In this document: in pieces, positions 18,801 through 25,279 of the stretch
Numbering within the stretch: position 1 is the stretch's first letter
Layout: each line of letters opens with the position of its first letter
DNA from: Terriglobia bacterium
GTDB taxonomy: Bacteria; Acidobacteriota; Terriglobia; Bryobacterales; Bryobacteraceae
Direction: 5' to 3'
Length of the DNA stretch: 62,564 nucleotides
NCBI GenBank assembly: GCA_021324185.1
Contig: JAJPJN010000038.1
Span: forward strand, 1 to 62,564
Made by a program: the position numbers and the translations under genes
The notes under the pieces: model-generated
Seen by the model: only the letters and a program-made list of their open reading frames with translations
What the model was told of the DNA's origin: nothing
The model's database searches: none

Positions 18801-19172
18801 GGCGAGGCTGCCGTTACGGACGTGAACGGCAACGTCAAGACACCCTGCCTGAATCTCTCTCAATTTGCTCCCAGCGGGAATTCGTTCGGCAACGAAGGCC
18901 GGAACGCCTACCGCGGGCCCAACTTCTTCGACATGGACCTCGCGCTGATGAAAGACGTGAAGATTACCGAACGAGTCACCTTCTCATTCGGCGCTCAGGC
19001 TTTTAACGTCTTGAATCACCCGAATTTCGATCAACCGATCAATGACATCAACAACTCGAACTTCGGCCAAATTCAGGCACAAGTTGGGCCGCCCACGAGT
19101 ATTCTAGGGTCGTTCGTCGGTGGAAGCAATTCGCCGCGGTTTCTCGAGATCCGGGGCTTGCTCCGGTTCTAG
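15831..19172 (+). CDS. Oar-type TonB-dependent outer-membrane receptor 1
   Basis: The 1113-aa protein has a signal peptide (residues 1-24, ending GLAGAQS). A carboxypeptidase-regulatory-like Ig domain follows at residues about 27-110 (GEVKDPAGAAVPGATITLKN; GQYRFSLIPPGNYTVSANA). The plug domain spans about 120-260, with SVGMPATSNLFTVNGANFNDP. The rest is a long beta-barrel with Asn/Tyr/Gly-rich strands ending in LEIRGLLRF, an aromatic terminal residue as in outer-membrane barrels. Such Oar-like receptors are multiplied in Acidobacteriota and are thought to move polymer fragments or act in adhesion; the ligand is unknown. No SusD partner lies nearby. It is monocistronic, with its own terminator. 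Confidence 0.88.
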   Translation: MFKIDRLAWLLLAAFFAVGLAGAQSITSGDVTGEVKDPAGAAVPGATITLKNTGTGLTQTQTSNSQGQYRFSLIPPGNYTVSANATGFAPSQVNNVVVVAGQPSTVNFQLLIAAATTTVNVSEAASVVQSENADVSTSFNTQQILTMPNPGGDLTYVAQTAPGVVMNTQGGYGNFSSVGMPATSNLFTVNGANFNDPYLNLNNSGASNLMLGFNDIAEANVIDNAYSAQYGQYAGAQVTYQTKSGTNQFHGDAIYMWNGRAVNANDFIDNLSGNGRPFLNFNQWATGVQGPIWKNHTFFDADYEGTRVVLPTSPVLVKIPSPQFQSAALANLATNGNSAEIPFYQQMFKIFNGAPGAASATPVPNGCGSGSGKVTLPGNAPCALEFRVTPPNTEKEYQYAIRVDHNFSDRDHGYIRVWRDNGFQPTYTDYFSPIFNAQSLQPQMAAQASESHTFSPSAVNQFNASAWFYAAAFNPSNLSAALAALPTVVGISGSPFSRVGGENYAFPQGRRVFQYQVIDDFSKTAGRHTFRLGFSWLHDNVTELGLSEYIYGRITLGSLLQFYNGGGATTSIQQRFPTATEEPFLFNTFGGYIGDDWKVSDRLTVSLNLRLENYANPVCGHNCFSRLATPFTGYPVNPNIPYNQSVLFNQHDAFPNTQTVVYEPRLGIAWKPTSNGNTVIRAGGGIFADELPGELARAAGIQTPNVNVFTIKGNQTTSGFGAIAPGVPNSLFTAAAQANAVLRAQFANGGTLQSIQAAVPGFVPPSLNGFPSTFKQPTYYKWNFEVQQGFGSKMLLSMNYSGMHGNFIPVADNGLNAYSPTGFVGLPTAPPDPRFGTITQYLSAGYSNYNGLIVSLQRRMSSALTWNLNYTWSHAQDVVSNGGLEGVNLGEAGSILAPQNPYNIRAMYASSDLDVRHYISFGFVATDVFSHGMHWGPASRIFGGWTLTGTVFYRTGLPYTVVDSGATSLINNYGGTVFAGVLPVQQVYSCGEAAVTDVNGNVKTPCLNLSQFAPSGNSFGNEGRNAYRGPNFFDMDLALMKDVKITERVTFSFGAQAFNVLNHPNFDQPINDINNSNFGQIQAQVGPPTSILGSFVGGSNSPRFLEIRGLLRF

Positions 19173-19195
19173 GCTCCAGAGCAACTGCCAAAAGG

Positions 19196-19230
19196 AAAGG
19201 CTAGCCGTCTCTCGTTCGGCTAGCCTTTTT
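19196..19230 (+). terminator. rho-independent terminator of Oar receptor 1
   Basis: A perfect 12-bp stem (AAAGGCTAGCCG at 19196-19207 pairing with CGGCTAGCCTTT at 19217-19228) encloses a 9-nt loop and runs into a T tract. It begins 23 bp after the receptor stop codon. This is the strongest terminator in the window. Confidence 0.93.
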
Positions 19231-19382
19231 GTCCACGCAGACTCGGAGGTTGTTTCTGCGCTTTTGGTCCTTCGACTCCTGCCACCAAAAAAAGTTACCG
19301 TTTGGCAATACTACCTTCAGCACAGTGGCCTAATCCTCCCGAACCGTCCTGCCGATTGATAAAATCGCAACTGAAGCACCAA

Positions 19383-20312
19383 ATGCCAGCCGTCGCAAGC
19401 ATTGCCGAAGAAATCCTGGAGTGGAAAACTCGCCGGCGTGCCGTGATTCTCGCCCACCACTACCAGGAGCCGGAAATTCAGGAACTCGCTGATTCTGTTG
19501 GCGATAGCCTGGAGCTTGCACGTGAGGCCAAGAACTTCGCAGGCGACGTAATCGCCTTCTGTGGCGTCCGTTTTATGGCGGAAACGGCCAAAGTAATCAA
19601 TCCGGAACGGACCGTAGTCGTCCCGGACCTGAACGCCGGTTGCAGCCTGGTCGATAGCTGTCCCGCCGCCGCAGTCCAGGCTTTCCGCAAGCGCAACCCC
19701 GGCCACGTTATCGTCAGCTACATCAACACATCGGTTGAGGTGAAAGCGGAAAGCGACATCCTCTGCACCTCCCGTAATGCTATTAAGATCGTCAACTCCA
19801 TTCCGGCAGAAAAGCCGATCCTGTTCCTGCCGGACATCAATCTGGGCAACTACGTCAAGGCCCAAACCGGCCGCAAAAACATGCAGATCTGGCAAGGCGC
19901 CTGCATCGTCCATGCCACCTTTCCCGCCCGCCGGTTGGCGGCTGCGCGGGCCGAGCACCCCAAGGCCCTGGTGGCGGCCCACCCGGAATGCCCATCCGAC
20001 GTGCTGCGTATGGCCGATTTCATCGGCTCCACGTCGTCCATCATCCGCTGGTGCACGGAACAGACAGCCGGCGAATTTATCATCATGACCGAGAGCGGCG
20101 TCCGCCACTCGCTCGAAAAACTCTCGCCCGGCAAGAAGTTCTATTTCGTGGCCAACGAAAACTGCAACTGCAGTGAATGCCCGTATATGCGGCTGAACTC
20201 GCTCGAAAAGCTGTTGGCGTGTCTGGAGAATCTGGAGCCGCGCATCGAACTGCCGGCCGCCATTATGGAGCGAGCGCGCATACCGCTCGAGCGCATGTTA
20301 GCGGTTCGGTAA
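19383..20312 (+). CDS. nadA: quinolinate synthase
   Basis: This enzyme condenses iminoaspartate with dihydroxyacetone phosphate to quinolinate, using a [4Fe-4S] cluster, in NAD synthesis. The product is 309 aa. AVILAHHYQEPEIQELAD near residue 22, AFCGVRFMAET near residue 60, HPECPSDVLRMAD, and the C-terminal cysteine-rich NENCNCSECPYM are all family landmarks and supply the cluster cysteines. The frame is open to 19302, but the 27 extra residues are Pro-rich and not conserved-looking, so the ATG at 19383 is chosen. moaA follows, with its ATG 47 bp after the stop. nadB and nadC are not in the window. Confidence 0.95.
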   Translation: MPAVASIAEEILEWKTRRRAVILAHHYQEPEIQELADSVGDSLELAREAKNFAGDVIAFCGVRFMAETAKVINPERTVVVPDLNAGCSLVDSCPAAAVQAFRKRNPGHVIVSYINTSVEVKAESDILCTSRNAIKIVNSIPAEKPILFLPDINLGNYVKAQTGRKNMQIWQGACIVHATFPARRLAAARAEHPKALVAAHPECPSDVLRMADFIGSTSSIIRWCTEQTAGEFIIMTESGVRHSLEKLSPGKKFYFVANENCNCSECPYMRLNSLEKLLACLENLEPRIELPAAIMERARIPLERMLAVR

Positions 20313-20359
20313 CAGCAGGCTTTTCATTGAGCCAACTTGTCCAACTCGCGCCCGCAGCA

Positions 20360-21376
20360 ATGCCGCAGTCGATTGCCGCGCCCGCAGCCGGACCCTTGGT
20401 GGACACCTTCGGCCGAGTTCATTCCGACCTCCGCATCAGCGTTACGGACCGCTGTAACATCCGCTGCCTCTACTGTATGCCCGAAGAAGGCGCGGAATTC
20501 ACACCCGTCGCCCGGCTCCTGAGCTTTCCGCAAATCCTGCGCTTTGTCGAGGCCGCGCTGCCGTTAGGTCTGCGCAAAATCCGGCTCACCGGGGGTGAAC
20601 CCCTGCTGCGGCCCGGATTGCCGGAGCTGATCGGAAAACTGACCGAACCCGGCGCCATTGGCGATGTCGCGCTAACCACTAATGCCGTTTTGTTAGCGAA
20701 GCAGGCGCGAAGCCTCTACGATGCGGGGCTACGCCGGTTGAACATCCATCTGGACACGCTCGACCGTGAGCGCTTCCGTGCCATCACGCGCCGCGATGAG
20801 CTGGCGCGCGTGCTGCAAGGCATCGATACCGCGCTGGAACTCGGGTTCCGGACAATCAAGCTGAATGCGGTGGCGGTGAAAGGCCTGACCGAGCCTGATG
20901 TCGTTCCACTAGTGCGCTTTGGCCGCCAGCACGGGATCGAGGTGCGATTTATCGAGTTCATGCCGCTCGATTCGCAGGACATCTGGTCTCTCGATCGCGT
21001 TCTGACGGCGGATGAGATGATCCGCATGCTCGAAGCCGAATTCGGTGAATTGACTCCTGTGCCGGACGCCGACCCGCGCGCTCCGGCAACCGAATATCAA
21101 TTCGCCGATGGCCATCGGGTCGGGTTTATCGCCTCCGTAAGCCGCCCGTTTTGTCTGAATTGCAACCGCCTCCGGCTGACTGCGGACGGCAAGCTGCGGT
21201 ATTGCCTGTTTGCGCGCGAAGAGACGGATATCAGCGGTCTTCTCCGGGACGACGCGTCAAATGCCGAGCTTCAGGCCGTTATACGCGACACCGTCTGGCG
21301 CAAATGGATTGGCCATGAGATCAATCAGGCCGGATTTGAAGCTCCGCAGCGGCCCATGTACGCCATCGGCGGCTAG
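20360..21376 (+). CDS. moaA: GTP 3',8-cyclase (molybdenum cofactor synthesis)
   Basis: This 338-aa radical-SAM enzyme catalyses the first step of molybdopterin synthesis. DRCNIRCLYCMPEEG near residue 28 carries the CxxxCxxC SAM cluster. KIRLTGGEPLLRPGL is the GGEP motif. The second cluster is formed by CLNCNRLRLTADGKLRYCLF near residue 270. The protein ends in the conserved Gly-Gly. The frame is open back into nadA (20177). The ATG at 20360 is preferred; a TTG at 20327 is an alternative. Its stop overlaps the convergent permease stop by 4 bp. Other moa/moe genes are absent from the window. Confidence 0.94.
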   Translation: MPQSIAAPAAGPLVDTFGRVHSDLRISVTDRCNIRCLYCMPEEGAEFTPVARLLSFPQILRFVEAALPLGLRKIRLTGGEPLLRPGLPELIGKLTEPGAIGDVALTTNAVLLAKQARSLYDAGLRRLNIHLDTLDRERFRAITRRDELARVLQGIDTALELGFRTIKLNAVAVKGLTEPDVVPLVRFGRQHGIEVRFIEFMPLDSQDIWSLDRVLTADEMIRMLEAEFGELTPVPDADPRAPATEYQFADGHRVGFIASVSRPFCLNCNRLRLTADGKLRYCLFAREETDISGLLRDDASNAELQAVIRDTVWRKWIGHEINQAGFEAPQRPMYAIGG

Positions 21377-22956
21377 GCGTAGGCGTACACCAGCGCCAGC
21401 AATCCCACAATGCTTGCAAGCAGAATACTGTGCTTGAGCGTAAAGCGAAACAGCTTGGGCTCTTCTGCCGCGCTCAATCCCGCCGCGGCGGCAGCAACGG
21501 AAATACTCTGCAGGCTGATCATTTTTCCCATCACGCCGCCGGCTGAATTGGCTGACGCCATCAGCGCCGGGTCCAGGCCGAGGCGTCCCGCAGTCACTCT
21601 TTGCAAGCTGCCGAAGAGCGCATTTGCCGAAGTGTCGCTACCGGTCAGAAACACGCCCAGCCAGCCGAGAAGCGCGCTAAAAAACGGGAACGCGCGGCCG
21701 CTCGAGGCGAAAGCCAATCCCAGCGTTGCCGTAGCGCCCGAGTAGTTCATCACAAACGCGAGCGCAAGTACCGTCACGATGCTGGCGTAAGAAAACCGAA
21801 GCTGGGCCGCCGATTCCGCCGCGAGCCGCAGATAGCGCCGGGGCGGCACTTTCAGCAACAAAGCCGAAAGAACCGTTGCTGCGGCGCAGGCCGTACCCGC
21901 TTCAGCCAAAAACCGGAAGCGATAGATTGCCGCATACGGACCCGCTTTGGCCACCACCGGAGGAACCTGAATCACGGCGTTATGCAGTAGCGGCCACTCA
22001 ATCGCAAGGCTCGGCCTGTCCAGCAGCGGCTTCACCGCGCCCAGACTCCAGACCAGTATCAACACCACCAGAAGTAAATACGGCGACCAAGCCCAGAGAA
22101 TCTTTTTCGCGCTATGCGCAAGGACCGGCGGTTTGATTCCCTCCGGGTGCCAGATCGGCAGCAAAATCACGAGTGCGATTACCGAGCAAAGCGAGGCGAG
22201 GATGTCTGTGAGATAGGGCCCAATGAAGTTCGAAACGCCAAACTGCACGCCTGCGAAGGTGGCGCCGCACACCAGGGCTGCGGGCCAAACGCGCCGTATC
22301 CCTCGAACCCCGGACATCACCAGCACCAGATAGGCGGGAATGAAAAATGAGACCGGGGCGCACAGCCGGCCGACATCGGCACTTAAGCTTTCGAGCGGCA
22401 ATCCCGTTGTTGTTGCCAGTGTCACGAGCGGAATGGCAATCGAACCAAACGCCACCGGCGCCGTATTCGCGAGCAGGCAAATGCCCGCGGCATAAAACGA
22501 ATCAAAGCCAATTCCACCCAGGATCGCCGCCGCGACGGCAACAGGCGTTCCGAAACCTGCCGCTCCCTCTAAAAACGCGCCGAAGGCAAAGGCAATCAGC
22601 AACGCTTGCAAACTGCGTTCGTTTGTCAGTTGCGTTATTGATTTCTTGAGTACTTCGAAAGCGCCGCTATCGACGGTAATACGATACAGCAAAATGGCCC
22701 AATAGATTACCCAGAAAATGGGGAACGTGCCGAAAGCGGCACCGTAGAGCGCCGAACTGAAGACCAGTCCAGCGGGCATACGATAGGCGGCCAGCGCAAC
22801 CCCGACTGCCACCGTCATTCCCAGCAGGCCGGCCTTCCAGGCGCTGGCGCGGCGGATGCCGATCGCGTAAAGCAGCGCCACGATCGGCAGCCCGGCAACC
22901 AAACACGACCAGAACAGGCTACCGAGGACAGGTGTGTAGTTCTGCGGCCAGATCAC
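21373..22956 (-). CDS. lldP: L-lactate permease (LctP family)
   Basis: This 527-aa inner-membrane transporter has about 12-13 hydrophobic segments. Family landmarks include AFAFGAFLEGAAGFGTPVAV near residue 125 and FLTGSDTSANALFGSLQ near residue 430, followed by NSAGGVMGKMISLQSI. It takes up lactate, and in the family glycolate, with protons. It starts with GTG at 22956, overlapping the PAAR gene's TGA, so it is the last gene of the minus-strand run. No lactate dehydrogenase (lldD or lutABC) is present nearby. Its linkage to PAAR/DUF4123 genes is unexpected. Confidence 0.92.
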   Translation of the reverse strand: MIWPQNYTPVLGSLFWSCLVAGLPIVALLYAIGIRRASAWKAGLLGMTVAVGVALAAYRMPAGLVFSSALYGAAFGTFPIFWVIYWAILLYRITVDSGAFEVLKKSITQLTNERSLQALLIAFAFGAFLEGAAGFGTPVAVAAAILGGIGFDSFYAAGICLLANTAPVAFGSIAIPLVTLATTTGLPLESLSADVGRLCAPVSFFIPAYLVLVMSGVRGIRRVWPAALVCGATFAGVQFGVSNFIGPYLTDILASLCSVIALVILLPIWHPEGIKPPVLAHSAKKILWAWSPYLLLVVLILVWSLGAVKPLLDRPSLAIEWPLLHNAVIQVPPVVAKAGPYAAIYRFRFLAEAGTACAAATVLSALLLKVPPRRYLRLAAESAAQLRFSYASIVTVLALAFVMNYSGATATLGLAFASSGRAFPFFSALLGWLGVFLTGSDTSANALFGSLQRVTAGRLGLDPALMASANSAGGVMGKMISLQSISVAAAAAGLSAAEEPKLFRFTLKHSILLASIVGLLALVYAYA

Positions 22957-23399
22957 GACTTCTGGTCGGATTGCTCTTTTTTCTTTTTCGCTTCTTCGTC
23001 TTCTTCCGCCTTCTTTTGCGCGGCGGTTGCTGCGGCTTTGCTCTGGGCCAGCTTCATGGCAACTGCCGGTGGGGGCGCCGGAGGCGGGCCTGCTGGCGCG
23101 CCTGCCGGGGCGTCGCCGATCATCACCGTCGGCATGCCGATAATAATGACGCCGCCGTGCACCGTCTCATCGCCCATGCGGGCCGCGGGCAAGCCACCGA
23201 TCATCACCGTAGGCGAACCCATCGCAATCATGTCGGGAGGGCCCACGCAGGTGAGCATATCTGTGACGCGGGCGGCCGGCAATCCTCCGATCAAAACAGT
23301 TGGACAGCACGGCGGAATAATCGGACCGCCGACGTGCGGCACCGGGCCGGTTAACATCGGGCAGGTGTGCATGTCAGTGACGCGTGCTGCCGGGGGCAT
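22953..23399 (-). CDS. PAAR-domain spike-tip protein with charged C-terminal tail
   Basis: The 148-aa protein has the repeated PAAR layout. PPAARVTDMHTCPM is at residue 2, with GGLPAARVTDMLTC and GGLPAARMGDETVHGG following. Each repeat is preceded by a PTVLIG/PTVMIG strand. PAAR proteins sharpen the tip of the VgrG spike of type VI secretion systems and carry effectors. After about residue 105 there is an Ala/Pro linker, then a Lys/Glu-rich, probably coiled-coil tail of about 40 residues, which is too short to be an enzyme domain. The ATG at 23399 shares one base with the TGA of the DUF4123 gene (TGATG). No VgrG or T6SS structural gene is in the window. Confidence 0.88.
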   Translation of the reverse strand: MPPAARVTDMHTCPMLTGPVPHVGGPIIPPCCPTVLIGGLPAARVTDMLTCVGPPDMIAMGSPTVMIGGLPAARMGDETVHGGVIIIGMPTVMIGDAPAGAPAGPPPAPPPAVAMKLAQSKAAATAAQKKAEEDEEAKKKKEQSDQKS

Positions 23400-23944
23400 C
23401 AGGACTCCTTCGTTTTGTTTGCAACTGTATCGCCGCGATCCAGCCAGAACCAATTTAACTCGTCCGGATTCGACGCCGCACCGCCCAAGAATCGCCAGGG
23501 TCCGAAGAATTCGGCCAGCTTGTCCGCTGGCGCGCGCTGTAAATATTGCGCCAGCACCCGCGGATCATAAAAACGCAGATAAACCTGCTCGCCGCCGACT
23601 CGAATCAGAATGAACTTGCGGAAATGCGCAAACGCGCCCTGCAGCGTCAGGTCTGAGGCTTGTGGAACGGCCAGAATCCCCCAGGGATGATTCTTCAGGT
23701 TCGCAGCCAGCCAGTTCAGCAATGGCGCATCGGCCCGAAAGAGGTACGGGCCAACCGGCCAATGTTCGGGTTTGTGCAGACCCACGTAGAGCGAAAGCGC
23801 GCGTTCAAAGCCATACTGTTCCGCTAATTGCGGAATCGCTGGTATATCGATGGCATCCAGAATCGCGAACAGGCGATTCTCAGCCGCCAGCCGGTGCGCC
23901 GATGTCCAATTTTGCACCGCACTGCGCAGCATAGGCGCGCTCAT
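23399..23944 (-). CDS. DUF4123 adaptor/chaperone-like protein
   Basis: The 181-aa protein matches the DUF4123 family. RLFAILDAIDIPAIPQLAEQ lies near residue 24, and RFYDPRVLAQYLQ near residue 122 carries the characteristic YDPR. FFGPWRFL follows. In T6SS loci these proteins act as adaptors that load an effector or PAAR onto VgrG. Its position directly before PAAR (one-base overlap) fits that role. There is no third gene resembling an effector between or immediately after them; the next gene is the lactate permease. It starts only 3 bp after galK. Confidence 0.82.
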   Translation of the reverse strand: MSAPMLRSAVQNWTSAHRLAAENRLFAILDAIDIPAIPQLAEQYGFERALSLYVGLHKPEHWPVGPYLFRADAPLLNWLAANLKNHPWGILAVPQASDLTLQGAFAHFRKFILIRVGGEQVYLRFYDPRVLAQYLQRAPADKLAEFFGPWRFLGGAASNPDELNWFWLDRGDTVANKTKES

Positions 23945-23947
23945 AAC

Positions 23948-25120
23948 CTAGGAAACACGTCCCGCGCCGGCCGCGGGCCTGCAATCGTAGAAGGCAGGGC
24001 GTTTGCCATATCGCTCCTGGTAAGCAGCGCCCAAGCGGCTGCCGAACTCCGCAACCGAGCCCGGGGCGACCAGATTCACGGTGCAGCCGCCGAAGCCGCC
24101 TCCCGTCATTCGCGAGCCATAGACGCCGGGCAGCTTGATTGCGGTATCAACCAGAAAATCGATCTCTTCGCAACTGATCTCGTAATCGTATTGCATACTG
24201 CGGTGGGAAGCGACAAAGAGCTTCCCCATCTCATGCAGATCCTGCGCGCGGGCAGCTTTAGCAAAATCCAGCACGCGCTGCGTTTCGTAGACCACGTGCC
24301 GGGCTCGCTGGCGCGGTATCGCGGGAATCCGTTCCTGCACCTCCACGAAAAACTCCGGCGACACGTCGCGCAGGCTTTTTACGTCGGCATCGATTGCCTG
24401 TATCGCTTCTACTGCCGCGCCACATTCTTTTACGCGCTGGTGATAGGCCGATGCGCCCAGCTCGTGTTTCACCATCGAGTTCACCGCAATGATAGCTACA
24501 TCCGGCGGCAGCGGCACGTATTCATGTTCCAGGCTCTTGCAGTCGATCTGAATCGCAGCTCCTTCTTTGCCGAAAACAGCCGTATATTGGTCCATAATTC
24601 CGCAGGGGACGCCCGCAAATTGAATCTCTGCCCGCTGCGCTAACAGCGCGATCTCGAGACGCTTTAAATCCTGCGATCCGAGCAGCGCAACTGCGGTGGC
24701 CACCTCCAGCGCAGCCGAAGAACTTAAACCGGAACCGACTGGCACCTCGCTGTGAATCAGCATGTCGGCGCCCTCGATCCTGATATTGTCCTTGACGAGT
24801 TCGCGCGCCACGCCGATAACATAGTCGGTCCAATCTCGCCGGGGCTGTGCGTCGCGAATGCTGTCAACCGGGATCGAAAATTCCGCGTCGAAATCTTTCG
24901 AATAGCCGCGCAGCATGCCGCTGCCGGACGGGGCTATAGCTACATAGCAGGCCATCTCCAGCGCGATAGGAAAAACGTAGCCCAGATTGTAATCCGTATG
25001 CTCGCCGATCAGATTCACCCGGCCAGGCGCGCGATAAACTTCCGGCTTTGCTTCCGGCCGAAAGCGATCGCGAAATGCGGCTACGATCGTTTCTGCCCGT
25101 AAGAGAGCCAAAGAAGACAT
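23948..25120 (-). CDS. galK: galactokinase
   Basis: This GHMP kinase of about 390 aa phosphorylates galactose at C1 with ATP. The galactokinase signature GRVNLIGEHTDYN lies near residue 32, the phosphate-binding loop PVGSGLSSSAA near residue 125, and the C-terminal GHMP block SRMTGGGFGGCTV near residue 335. The ATG at 25120 lies inside the preceding small gene (40-bp overlap) and has GGAGG directly against it, which is too close. The in-frame TTG at 25111, with nine bases from that GGAGG, is a good alternative. Together with the upstream SGLT symporter this forms a galactose uptake and activation pair. galT, galE and galM are not in the window. Confidence 0.93.
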   Translation of the reverse strand: MSSLALLRAETIVAAFRDRFRPEAKPEVYRAPGRVNLIGEHTDYNLGYVFPIALEMACYVAIAPSGSGMLRGYSKDFDAEFSIPVDSIRDAQPRRDWTDYVIGVARELVKDNIRIEGADMLIHSEVPVGSGLSSSAALEVATAVALLGSQDLKRLEIALLAQRAEIQFAGVPCGIMDQYTAVFGKEGAAIQIDCKSLEHEYVPLPPDVAIIAVNSMVKHELGASAYHQRVKECGAAVEAIQAIDADVKSLRDVSPEFFVEVQERIPAIPRQRARHVVYETQRVLDFAKAARAQDLHEMGKLFVASHRSMQYDYEISCEEIDFLVDTAIKLPGVYGSRMTGGGFGGCTVNLVAPGSVAEFGSRLGAAYQERYGKRPAFYDCRPAAGAGRVS

Positions 25121-25275
25121 CCTCCGAACGCCACCAGAATGAGCCCGCACCAAAGGTTCACGTTAATATCCGCATCAAGCGGCGCGCGCACATCCGGAGA
25201 GATTAAGCCGTATAGCAAAAGAATCAATCCGAGCAGCGCAAACAAAAATCCGATGGGCCGGCGTAGATCGTCCAT
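25081..25275 (-). CDS. 64-aa two-helix membrane protein
   Basis: This small protein has two hydrophobic segments, residues about 7-26 (IGFLFALLGLILLLYGL) and 41-58 (LWCGLILVAFGGCLLWLSY). They are separated by a short loop rich in Asp (DVRAPLDADINVN). It has no recognised family. It lies between the SGLT symporter (4-bp gap) and galK (40-bp overlap), so it is translated within the galactose operon and could be an accessory subunit of the symporter. The ATG at 25275 is the only reasonable start. Confidence 0.7.
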   Translation of the reverse strand: MDDLRRPIGFLFALLGLILLLYGLISPDVRAPLDADINVNLWCGLILVAFGGCLLWLSYGQKRS

Positions 25276-25279
25276 GGTT

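Noticed and set aside
15831-19172. SusC/SusD-type utilisation locus around Oar receptor 1
   Set aside because: No SusD-like lipoprotein or linked glycosidase; the gene is monocistronic with its own terminator.
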